DNA from: Turicibacter bilis
GTDB taxonomy: Bacteria; Bacillota_I; Bacilli_A; MOL361; Turicibacteraceae
DNA length: 64,000 nucleotides
NCBI RefSeq assembly: GCF_024499055.1
Contig: NZ_CP071249.1
Span: 806,001 to 870,000, forward strand
Direction: 5' to 3'
The notes under the pieces: model-generated
What the model saw: only the letters and a program-made list of their open reading frames with translations
What the model was told of the DNA's origin: nothing
Database searches by the model: none
Program-made: the position numbers and the translations under genes
Shown here: positions 52,491 to 60,660 of the stretch, piece by piece
Numbering within the stretch: the stretch's first letter is position 1
Layout of the letters: the number at the start of each line of letters is the position of its first letter

Positions 52491-53262
52491 TTTGGTTATT
52501 TACTTTTTTTGCTTTCAACCAAGCACTTATTCCAAACGCAAATAATCCTGGTCCGATGAGATAAGCTAACGTGGCTAAACACGTGTAAGCCATTTGACTT
52601 TGAGCTTTAATCTCCTGAATAAATTGAAATGGAACGTTATAAGGTTCACGAAGAATCATGAGATTAGAGTCATAAATCGTATTTAATCCAATACAAATTA
52701 AAGCTGAAATTAAGAAATACACACTAAAATAAACATACGTGTAACGATTGATCGGCACGCGACGATGCCAAAGGTATAAAACACTTAGATAAATCATCAA
52801 CATATGGAAAAGCAAACTATATAAACATAAGAAATGCCAGATTGGATATCGCATCAGTGAGGTGGTTGGTACTAATAAGAAACCAATTCCGCCGAGTAAA
52901 CAGCCCATCACAATAAAGGCATCCCCTACTTTTTTAATCCATCCTTTTCCAAAGCCACTCATCCATGTGGCGTAAATGAATAACGAGCAAAATGATAATG
53001 GAAACCACGCATCTAACCATGTATAACCATAGTAGAAGTTATAGGCGATTTTCACCCCTTCTAAAATCGTCACAACAATGGCTATCACACGTGTCAGTTT
53101 CATCACTTGCTCCCATGATTTCTTTAACGAGGCTTTTAAAGCCACTAATACGATGATTAAACAAACAACGAGTGAAATTAAATGTGGGGTTGTAAACATC
53201 CCCGCTGCGGGATAAGCATCTAACGGAGCAAAAAATAATGATCCCAACTGACTCATCATCAT
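52471..53262 (-). CDS. YwaF/TIGR02206-family integral membrane protein
   Basis: The 263-aa protein has seven predicted membrane helices and the FFAPLDAYPAAGMFTTPHLI N-terminus, WLDAWFPLSFCSLFIYATWM and SLLFHMLMIYLSV segments of the YwaF family. Function is unknown. It starts 6 bp after the GT2 gene, so the pair is probably one envelope-related operon. Confidence 0.75.
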   Translation of the reverse strand: MMMSQLGSLFFAPLDAYPAAGMFTTPHLISLVVCLIIVLVALKASLKKSWEQVMKLTRVIAIVVTILEGVKIAYNFYYGYTWLDAWFPLSFCSLFIYATWMSGFGKGWIKKVGDAFIVMGCLLGGIGFLLVPTTSLMRYPIWHFLCLYSLLFHMLMIYLSVLYLWHRRVPINRYTYVYFSVYFLISALICIGLNTIYDSNLMILREPYNVPFQFIQEIKAQSQMAYTCLATLAYLIGPGLFAFGISAWLKAKKVNNQTSDFSY

Positions 53263-53268
53263 CTACGC

Positions 53269-54510
53269 CTACCCTTCTTTAATCTCAGCCAATGTTTTCG
53301 CACGGCTATGTTCAATCGGTTGCCACTCCACTTTTTTAAAGAACGCTACAATCGTAATAGGAATATACGTAAACATGAAGAATGGGAACGTGAAAATGTA
53401 AGCTAATTTCTTAAAGCTTGTGGTATGAATATTTTTCCATTGTGTGGCTGTCGTTACCGTCGCGATAAAGACTAACATCAAATACATATTTAAAATCATA
53501 CGTCCCATCATCATCATAATTAAATCGTCTTGATAAGTCGTATAATCTCCAAATAAAATCATACTCCCATTAAAAATAAGCGTAAAAAGCGTTAAAATAA
53601 TCGCCGGCATGATGACCATTAACATGTCATAACAAGAGGTATTACGTTGCAAAGAACCTTTAAATAAATCTAGTCCATAACGATGAAAAACTTGAAAGAA
53701 TCCTTTCGCCCAGCGCATACGTTGTCTGAACGATTGTTGGAATTTTACCGGTTGCTCATCATAAAGCATAGCTTGGCGACAATAACCAATTTTTTCACCA
53801 CTTAAGACATTATCCACTGTAAATTGAATATCTTCTGTTAATAAAAAGAATTTCCAACCGCCGTATTTCTCAATGATACGTCGACTAAAGAAAAAACCAG
53901 TTCCCGAAACCGCACAACTTGTACCTAGTAACATACGACCTCGATTTAAAAACTCCGATTCCCATAAAAACCAGATGGCATATCCGGAAGAAATCCAGTT
54001 GTCCCCATAGTTCTTTGAATTTCGGTAGCTGGTGATGATGTCATAACCATCCGAAAATGTCTTATTCATTTCTAAAATATAATTTTGATCTAAGACATTA
54101 TCGGCATCAAACACGAAATAACCATCAAATGGTGCATAATCTTTTTCCATTTGATTGAGTAAGAACTCCATGGCATGCCCTTTTCCAATTTTTGTTTGAT
54201 CAAATCGCTCATAGACAATAGCCCCCATCTTTCGAGCACATGCTGCCGTTTGATCCGTACAATTATCGGCGACAACAAAAACCGTGACCTCTCCTTGATC
54301 ATACGTCTGTGTATTAATACTATCTATTAAATGATTAATGACTGTCTCTTCATTACGGGCTGCGATTAACACAGCAAAACGATGTGCTTTCGTCTCTTGA
54401 TGAGGTTTATCTTTTTTCATCAAAGACACGATGACATACAAAAATTGATAACTATAGCAGATACAAAAAATAATGGCAATCACTAAGTTAATCAAAATAA
54501 TCTTTTCCAT
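53269..54510 (-). CDS. Membrane-bound family 2 glycosyltransferase
   Basis: ATG 54510 follows AAGGAGAG and gives 413 aa. One N-terminal membrane helix is followed by a GT-A domain with VADNCTDQTA, FVFDADN (metal-binding D-x-D-like), GTGFFFSR, EDIQFT and QRMRWAKG (Q-x-x-R-W), then three C-terminal helices. Q-x-x-R-W marks processive transferases such as poly-GlcNAc, hyaluronan or cellulose synthases. It probably makes a surface polysaccharide or glycolipid; the sugar is unknown. Confidence 0.87.
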   Translation of the reverse strand: MEKIILINLVIAIIFCICYSYQFLYVIVSLMKKDKPHQETKAHRFAVLIAARNEETVINHLIDSINTQTYDQGEVTVFVVADNCTDQTAACARKMGAIVYERFDQTKIGKGHAMEFLLNQMEKDYAPFDGYFVFDADNVLDQNYILEMNKTFSDGYDIITSYRNSKNYGDNWISSGYAIWFLWESEFLNRGRMLLGTSCAVSGTGFFFSRRIIEKYGGWKFFLLTEDIQFTVDNVLSGEKIGYCRQAMLYDEQPVKFQQSFRQRMRWAKGFFQVFHRYGLDLFKGSLQRNTSCYDMLMVIMPAIILTLFTLIFNGSMILFGDYTTYQDDLIMMMMGRMILNMYLMLVFIATVTTATQWKNIHTTSFKKLAYIFTFPFFMFTYIPITIVAFFKKVEWQPIEHSRAKTLAEIKEG

Positions 54511-55133
54511 AGTACTCTCCTTAATTGACCTAGCAGTCATTATAATACTTTTTAGAACTCACTCATTCACTTTCTTATGACTTAAAGACAACCTTTTTGT
54601 CTTTCAATTCATTTCAACAAAACAACATTATACCAGGATTTTTAGAATTTGACACTTTTTTTAAACCTGATGACATGCTTGTCACGGATAAAATGCTCTC
54701 TTTATTCTGGTCAATTTAACCACCACTCATTATGGTTTGCCATTTCATGGTTAACTAACCATCGTTAATTGGCCTCATTCTTAAATCTTCTCTTCTATAT
54801 TTAAAAAGATACGACTCTTTTTATCAAGTCATCGTCACATATCTATACAAAAACTCCATCTTCTTTAGATTTTTTTCACACTAAATCCATAGTTTTTTCG
54901 ACAAAAGGGACACAGTTATTTGATATTTAAAAGTAGGGGACTGATATGTGAGAATGTCTAATTAGGATATCAGATTGTCAATAATTCCCGTTATCTAATT
55001 CGACTTTTTTCTATCTTTTTTGCTCGAATTGCTTTAAAATAAGAAAGTATCAATTAAGTTAAACGTTCGAAATGGGACTCGCACATCTGTTGCGGTCCTT
55101 CTATTTTTTATCATAAGGGAGGGAATAATAATC
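54511..55133. other. Long intergenic leader upstream of the LtaS-like gene
   Basis: The 620-bp gap separates divergent envelope genes. No intact gene is seen except a possible 14-codon leader at 55,072-55,116 that overlaps a terminator-like hairpin. The rest is AT-rich and probably holds both promoters. Confidence 0.45.
55072..55116 (+). promoter_or_regulatory. Candidate leader peptide overlapping an attenuator hairpin
   Basis: ATG 55072 opens a 14-residue frame (MGLAHLLRSFYFLS) ending at 55,116, 17 bases before the LtaS-like start. Within it, GGAC-T-CGCA (55,075-55,083) pairs with TGCGGTCC (55,091-55,098) and is followed by CTATTTTTTA, a terminator shape. The ribosome binding site for the leader is weak, so it may be fortuitous. 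Confidence 0.4.
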
Positions 55134-57842
55134 ATGAAAAATAATACATTACTAAGGATCCTAATCGGCTGTCTGACCACCTATGGAATCCTCTCTTGGG
55201 TCAATAGCCAAACAGAGTATTTACTAATAGCCATCATCGCTTCGATTGGTTGGCTTGTTATTTACTATTATCTGATTAAAAGGGAGACGTTTAAAACGGT
55301 GTTTAACTTTAAACAGCCGCTTCAATTGATTACCCTTTTAGTTACAGTTGTCGTCTTAGGCTGGACTAATCTGACAATTGATCGACCACTTTCTTTTTTA
55401 ACGTCACCTTATTCAATTCATCTTGTTCCAAATGAAGAAGCTAATTCAATCGAAATCAATCAGATTAGTGTCAATAATGAAAGTATCGCATTAGAGACTT
55501 TTAATGATTCAACGGATTGGTCTTATAAAGAAACACTATCAACCACCTCGACCTCACCGCTGACGTTAGCTAATCTAACCAATGAATCGGTAAGTATCTC
55601 TTTTTTAAAAACGAATACTTCAGGAAAAGTTTCAATTTACCGAAATGAACGTCTTATTAAAACTGTTGATTTGTTCAGTACAACGGAGCAAGAAATTAAA
55701 ATCAAAGTTTCTCGTGATCATCTTCTACTATTAATTCCAGCCTATATCGGGATGATTGGAAGTGTTTATCTTTCTTTATTAACATTAATCAATAGCCTCA
55801 TTCGTAAAAAACAAGTTAAACTTCCAGGTTCAACTTTAAACTCAATGACCATTCTCTATTTTAGTTTACCAGCTTTATTCATTGCCTTATTTAAATGGAT
55901 TGGGCTAGCCAATGTCAGCATCCGACCTCAGCTATTGGCTGGATTCTTTGTGTTGATCACGACTAGTGAAATATATTTATTTAAAAAATGTCACACAGAT
56001 AACCATCAACAAGCCCGCAACTGGTGTCGCACCATCTTTTATCTTCTATTATGGTCGATACTTATGCTCATAATGATGCAAGTGATCTATTTCTTCCCAA
56101 ACCTTGATGTAACGATGACTTGGATCGCTCATCACGTGAATTTAATGTTTTTAGCCTCAACGATTATTTTAGGGGTTAGTGTGCTTTTCTTCTGCTTCTT
56201 TAACAACTTAATTCTAGCGATTAGCCTCTCTTCTCTCGTGATGTTGATCGTGGCTATCGCCAACTATTATAAAATGTTAGTCGTTGGGGAACCGATTTAT
56301 CCATCAGATCTATCGATGATTTCAAATATAGATGAGATTATTGGCTACGTAAAAAACCTCTTATCACCGACACTCATCATCGGACTCATCGTCGTCATTG
56401 CTTTACTTGTCGTCCTATCCTTCATTTGTCGCAAAGGCTTTAAATTGACGATGAAGCTAAGAGTCATTTTCTTCGCGATTTTTATCGCCTACTTAGCCTC
56501 AATTTTCTATTATGAAAAGTCACCACTTAAGCCTTTAGTTAACAGTACCGTTTACTTTACGAAGTGGAATCAGCTAAATAATTACCAACAAAATGGATTC
56601 TTATTTGGATTTATTACAAATCTTCAAAACGATTTAATGATCAAAAATGACCATTATACTGAAGCAAACCTACAAGAGATCATGGATTACTATACGAAGA
56701 AAGCCGAAGACTATAATGAATCAGCTGATTTAAGTCAACAACCTAACATCATTACCATTGTGAGTGAATCGTTAAGTGATCCAACCGTCTTCAACCAATT
56801 AACATTTAGTGAAGACCCGCTTCCTAATCTTCGTCAGTATCTAGAGACTTATTCGTCTGGTCATTTCTTATCACCGTTTAAAGGAAATCGAACAGCAAAT
56901 GTTGAATTTGAATATTTAGTTGGGTTCACCAATTCGCTCTTACTTGAAGGAACCATTCCATTCCAACAAGCACTCAGCTCAAAACCTGAAATCCCATCCT
57001 TTATTTCATTTATGGATCAATTGGGCTACACCTCGGTTGCCATTCATCCGAATAATGCAGCCTTCTATAAACGCAGTCAAGTTTATCCAGCTTTAGGATT
57101 TGATGAATTCTTATCCATTGATAAAATGAAACATCTCGACTACATCGATAGTCAGAAGTATGTCTCAGATCAATCAGTCTTTGATGAGCTTTATGCCGAG
57201 TTAGAAGCAGCCGATCGCCCCATCTTTGCTTACGGATTAACCATGGCCAATCATATTGCCATTTTTGATAAAAAGTTTGGTGAAAATACGATTGAAGTCC
57301 TTGATGCTAATGGGGAACACAATACTGAAATGGAAACTTACGCAGAAGGGCTAAAGCAAACGGATCTTGCATTAAAAGAGTTTATCACTAAAATTGAAAA
57401 CTACGATGAACCAACCTTAGTCATCTTCTTTGGCGATCATCTGATTAACTTCCAGTCGGACATTCATGAACAACATGGCTACATTGAAAAAGATACAGAT
57501 GCTTTGCGTGCCAAACTGTTCTTTGAAACGCCACTGTTAATCATGTCGAATATGGATGATTTTCAAATTGAAAATATCGATGATGTCAGTCCAATTTTTA
57601 TTGCACCCTTAATTTTACGTGAATTAAACTTACCCTTATCACCGTTCTATGTCTTCTTGTTAGATTTATATGAAGAATTTAGCGTCTTACATAACAATTT
57701 CAAATTAGATGCTAATCAAAACCAAGTGGATGAACTCACAGAGCATCAAGAGCAACTCTTATTAATACTTGAACTTATTCAATATGATATCCTTGAAGGA
57801 AAAGAATATACCTTATCTTCATTCTTTACCATCCCTGAATAA
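55134..57842 (+). CDS. LtaS-like phosphoglycerol transferase / sulfatase-family membrane protein
   Basis: The 902-aa protein starts after GGGAGGG. N-terminal hydrophobic helices alternate with an extracytoplasmic loop (about 95-190), then further helices to ~465. The C-terminal sulfatase domain (about 535-800) has metal and nucleophile motifs IVSESL, FKGNRTANVEFE (candidate Thr nucleophile) and FFGDHL. LtaS enzymes add glycerol phosphate to lipoteichoic acid. At 902 aa it is longer than canonical LtaS (about 650), resembling large LtaS-like paralogues, so the exact acceptor is uncertain. Confidence 0.82.
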   Translation: MKNNTLLRILIGCLTTYGILSWVNSQTEYLLIAIIASIGWLVIYYYLIKRETFKTVFNFKQPLQLITLLVTVVVLGWTNLTIDRPLSFLTSPYSIHLVPNEEANSIEINQISVNNESIALETFNDSTDWSYKETLSTTSTSPLTLANLTNESVSISFLKTNTSGKVSIYRNERLIKTVDLFSTTEQEIKIKVSRDHLLLLIPAYIGMIGSVYLSLLTLINSLIRKKQVKLPGSTLNSMTILYFSLPALFIALFKWIGLANVSIRPQLLAGFFVLITTSEIYLFKKCHTDNHQQARNWCRTIFYLLLWSILMLIMMQVIYFFPNLDVTMTWIAHHVNLMFLASTIILGVSVLFFCFFNNLILAISLSSLVMLIVAIANYYKMLVVGEPIYPSDLSMISNIDEIIGYVKNLLSPTLIIGLIVVIALLVVLSFICRKGFKLTMKLRVIFFAIFIAYLASIFYYEKSPLKPLVNSTVYFTKWNQLNNYQQNGFLFGFITNLQNDLMIKNDHYTEANLQEIMDYYTKKAEDYNESADLSQQPNIITIVSESLSDPTVFNQLTFSEDPLPNLRQYLETYSSGHFLSPFKGNRTANVEFEYLVGFTNSLLLEGTIPFQQALSSKPEIPSFISFMDQLGYTSVAIHPNNAAFYKRSQVYPALGFDEFLSIDKMKHLDYIDSQKYVSDQSVFDELYAELEAADRPIFAYGLTMANHIAIFDKKFGENTIEVLDANGEHNTEMETYAEGLKQTDLALKEFITKIENYDEPTLVIFFGDHLINFQSDIHEQHGYIEKDTDALRAKLFFETPLLIMSNMDDFQIENIDDVSPIFIAPLILRELNLPLSPFYVFLLDLYEEFSVLHNNFKLDANQNQVDELTEHQEQLLLILELIQYDILEGKEYTLSSFFTIPE

Positions 57843-57877
57843 AAAAATCGGAGCGCCAACCGGCCTCCGATTTTTTT
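57841..57877 (+). terminator. Terminator of the LtaS-like gene
   Basis: AAATCGGAG pairs with CTCCGATTT, bounded by A7 and T7. It starts at the stop codon. Confidence 0.85.
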
Positions 57878-58176
57878 ATTGATTGAAACTACCATTGACA
57901 GTTTTCTTCATCTTCATGTAACGAAAGTGGATGCCTTTGATGAACGATTCTTATTAAACACGAACTTGACGCTTCAAACGACTTATGATAAGACCCCTTT
58001 TAAAAAATGATACTAAAAAAATCTCCACTAACATTATCTCTGGTTAACTCAACAGAACATTTGGCACTAAAAGTCAGAACTTTGTTTTTTACTCTCTTTT
58101 TCTACAAATCTCACACCTTTAATGTTCTATAATTTCTTCAACAAGGTAGGTCATGAATAATAAAGGGGCGATCAAA
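57878..58176. other. Intergenic, no gene seen
   Basis: About 300 bp without a convincing frame or hairpin; presumably the promoter of the next small gene. Confidence 0.4.
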
Positions 58177-58494
58177 ATGATATGGATGATTCATTTATTT
58201 TTCTTTACCATCGGAATTTCTCTCATCCTCATTGGAACAGGGATGATTTTATTAAATTGGGTTCCGAAGAAATCCTCTCAACTTAAAGAGTTAAGCGAGC
58301 GATATGAGCATTCGATTGATGAAGATGAACTTTGCCTCTTTGAAGGTGGCTATCGGATCGCACTTGGAATCTGTTCAACCATTGCTGCAATGGTCCTCCC
58401 CTATCACCCTAATCCAATCCTTATTTATCTGATCATCCTTATGTGTTTCATGATATTCTATTGTCCAATCAAATATTTATTTTTTAATCCGTAA
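58177..58494 (+). CDS. Small membrane protein, unknown
   Basis: ATG 58177 follows AAAGGGGCG at good spacing (an in-frame ATG at 58153 is possible), giving 105 aa. Three hydrophobic helices (about 3-25, 62-78, 82-100) surround a charged loop (KKSSQLKELSERYEHSIDED). It resembles small DUF3784-like membrane proteins in layout only. No operon partner. Confidence 0.6.
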   Translation: MIWMIHLFFFTIGISLILIGTGMILLNWVPKKSSQLKELSERYEHSIDEDELCLFEGGYRIALGICSTIAAMVLPYHPNPILIYLIILMCFMIFYCPIKYLFFNP

Positions 58495-58695
58495 AGGAAT
58501 AGCTTTCAGTCGGAAGGACTCTCTCTTAATCTTAACCTCCTTTCCGTTTACTCAACATTCACTTAATCCTCGCCACTCACTGAAACTTCCTTGCACTGAG
58601 ATCAAAAAGGCTCTCTCAAAATCATCAGTATTTACAATTTAATAAACTATTAAATCACTCCATCTTTATGGTCCCATTTTGGTAAATCCTGATTA

Positions 58696-58736
58696 AAAAG
58701 GGGGACTCTCTCATTTTGAGACAGTCCCCCTTTTTT
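58696..58736. terminator. Terminator between convergent small genes
   Basis: AAAAAGGGGGACT pairs with AGTCCCCCTTTTTT, with an inner CTC/GAG pair. On the minus strand it ends the 92-aa gene. Confidence 0.85.
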
Positions 58737-58737
58737 G

Positions 58738-59016
58738 TTAGCTATTTGGTCGCGCTTCATATTGTGTACGCATCGTTAGAATAAGGTGTTGATGGATTTG
58801 ATGATTGAATGGGGTGAGTGGTTTATACGTCATTTTTTTGTAAAATAAAGCATCATTTCGTTGACGACAAGTCGATTTTAAATAACTTATAAAATCTGGG
58901 TGTGGCATCTCTTCAAGTCGATTTTTTCGTTCACTTGATTTCCCGTTCATAGTGACCGCGTATTTCCCCCCTGAAAACACATCGATTTCTAAATTCCCCG
59001 CTTGTTTATCAATCAT
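58738..59016 (-). CDS. Unknown 92-aa protein
   Basis: No family is recognised. It has a beta-rich start (NLEIDVFSGGKYAVTMNG) and basic helical rest. The start follows GGGAGAGATT and a terminator follows at once, so it appears to be a real short gene. Confidence 0.5.
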   Translation of the reverse strand: MIDKQAGNLEIDVFSGGKYAVTMNGKSSERKNRLEEMPHPDFISYLKSTCRQRNDALFYKKMTYKPLTPFNHQIHQHLILTMRTQYEARPNS

Positions 59017-59100
59017 TCTACAATCTCTCCCTTCGTCCTATTAATAGTATACGTTGAAGAGAATTAAATTATTTTTAAACTTTTGTAAAATAACGGTTAA

Positions 59101-59583
59101 TTAACAAACTTGATTATTTACTACATGATTAACAATACGATGTGGTTTTAATCCTTCTTTATCTAAGTGACGCTTAATATTTTCAATTCCGTTATTCACC
59201 ATATCTTGATGAAGATTCTTCTTAATGATGCCATCCACATCTAATCCTGTATAAAGGTAAGCAATAGCACAGAACATTCCAACAAGTTTTGTATGAGCCT
59301 TTACATTAATTTTTTCCACATCAAACTCGAGTAATAATTCACTATCATCTTTATCATGAATTAAACGTTTAAACTCTAACAGTTTTTGTTCTAATTCTTC
59401 TAATGAGCATGTTTCACTTTCTAGCATCCAATGACGTGCCATCTTTAAATCCGGATCACGTTCCAAACGGCTTAAAATTAAGAAAATCGCACGTAAAATT
59501 TGGTCATCATTTAATGCATTTTGTTGGCAAACAATTGAATCATTATTCATCGTTAAATAAAAATAAGAATTTAACATAGTCAT
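59101..59583 (-). CDS. Unknown 160-aa helical protein
   Basis: No family is recognised. The sequence is largely helical (DDQILRAIFLILSRLERDPD, EELEQKLLEFKRLIHDK) with a hydrophobic stretch (KLVGMFCAIAYLYTGLDVDG). An in-frame ATG two codons later, better placed behind AAGGGATGG, is an alternative start. It stands alone, 85 bp from the 92-aa gene on the same strand. Confidence 0.5.
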   Translation of the reverse strand: MTMLNSYFYLTMNNDSIVCQQNALNDDQILRAIFLILSRLERDPDLKMARHWMLESETCSLEELEQKLLEFKRLIHDKDDSELLLEFDVEKINVKAHTKLVGMFCAIAYLYTGLDVDGIIKKNLHQDMVNNGIENIKRHLDKEGLKPHRIVNHVVNNQVC

Positions 59584-59865
59584 CCATCCCTTCTTGATTA
59601 CTACTTATCAATCTCGCACAGCGTGGCACATTCTCTTTTCTCCCCAATATATCGTACCTTTCTCCTGATTCTGATTACTTAAAATTATACCAAACAATTG
59701 CTCAAACTCCTACACCCATCTGGAATAAAACAACCATTTCTTTTTCAAGAAGTGATGATTTCAAGTAGTCTGTTTAAATGATATCCCCCCTGATAAAGGA
59801 GAAAGATACCTCGTGAAAAAGAGTCTCAAACAGTTTAAAAAAGATGAAGGTACAAGAGGCATCTG

Positions 59866-60319
59866 ATGCGGTTCTCTTTATTGAGTTTATTTCTATTGTT
59901 TAGTTTAATTAGTTTATCATTCATCTTCTCAATACTTAAATCTATGGATATTATGCTACAACTCCCCTTATTGAAGGGCAATTCAGAGATATCTATCTCC
60001 TTGAAACGAAAAATCAAAGACTAACAAATCTAGATATTCAACCTGATTTCATTGTATTTAATAATGAGTTTAATAACTGATATTCCCTTAACTTGAATAA
60101 GGATCATCTCAACATTACAGTTACCAAAATATTATCATCATAGCCAACCCATTTCAAATGGATTCAACCTTAACTCCGATGAATGATCCACTCATCTTGT
60201 TCAGAGGCTATCACTACTATATCAATGAATCAAATCAGGTTATCATTTACACTCCTAAAAACAAACACCTTGAATTTGAACTAGACCATTCTATTGAAGC
60301 TATTTATCTGTTTTATTAA
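59866..60319 (+). pseudogene. Decayed gene for a signal-peptide or membrane-anchored protein
   Basis: ATG 59866 begins a hydrophobic leader (MRFSLLSLFLLFSLISLSFI). The continuing protein is spread over frames: YATTPLIEGQFRDIYLLETK, NLDIQPDFIVFNNEFNN then a stop, and later ANPFQMDSTLTPMNDPLILF, RGYHYYINESNQVIIYTPKN, ending LDHSIEAIYLFY before TAA at 60,317-60,319. At least one frameshift and one stop break it. A terminator follows, so it was once a normal gene. Confidence 0.65.
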
Positions 60320-60329
60320 TTGAACAATC

Positions 60330-60360
60330 AAAAGACTCCTTAATCTTTAGGAGTCTTTTA
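60330..60360 (+). terminator. Terminator of the decayed gene
   Basis: AAAAGACTCC pairs with GGAGTCTTTT around a 10-base loop. Confidence 0.8.
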
Positions 60361-60380
60361 ATCGTTCATTGTCATAAAAA

Positions 60381-60428
60381 TAAAGCCTGTCACAAGGATC
60401 ATTCTATGACTCACTCTGACAGACTTTA
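60381..60428 (-). terminator. Hairpin downstream of tRNA-Cys
   Basis: TAAAGCCTGTCA pairs with TGACAGACTTTA, followed on the minus strand by TTTTTA. It would end the tRNA transcript. Confidence 0.7.
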
Positions 60429-60452
60429 TGATCATTTGTAGTCTAAGAAAAA

Positions 60453-60526
60453 TGGAGGCGCCAATCGGATTTGAACCGATGATCAGGGAGTTGCAGTCCC
60501 TTGCCTTACCGCTTGGCTATAGCGCC
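60453..60526 (-). tRNA. tRNA-Cys (GCA)
   Basis: The 74-nt minus-strand gene has acceptor GGCGCTA/TGGCGCC, a D arm, anticodon stem AGGGA/TCCCT with loop reading CTGCAAC (anticodon GCA), T-arm GGTTCAAATCC, and an encoded CCA. No variable-loop anomaly is seen. Confidence 0.95.
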
Positions 60527-60596
60527 CGATGTTTCGTTTTCTTCCCTTACATCATATTCTATGCGCCTAGGTATTAAATGATGACTATAACCTTTA

Positions 60597-60633
60597 AAAG
60601 AATGAAGCTTCTTTTATGAAAGACTTCATTCTT
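60597..60633 (-). terminator. Terminator of the SIR2-domain gene
   Basis: AAAGAATGAAG pairs with CTTCATTCTTT across 15 bases, 30-60 bp after the stop. Confidence 0.75.
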
Positions 60634-60660
60634 TAGGATTGATTCCATTTCAACGACTAA

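Noticed and set aside
55040-55110. A known metabolite riboswitch before the LtaS-like gene
   Set aside because: No conserved core of any riboswitch class I know is visible; only a simple hairpin with T-run.
59835-60017. A 60-codon minus-strand gene
   Set aside because: It lies antisense to the decayed plus-strand gene, with no ribosome binding site and low-complexity content.
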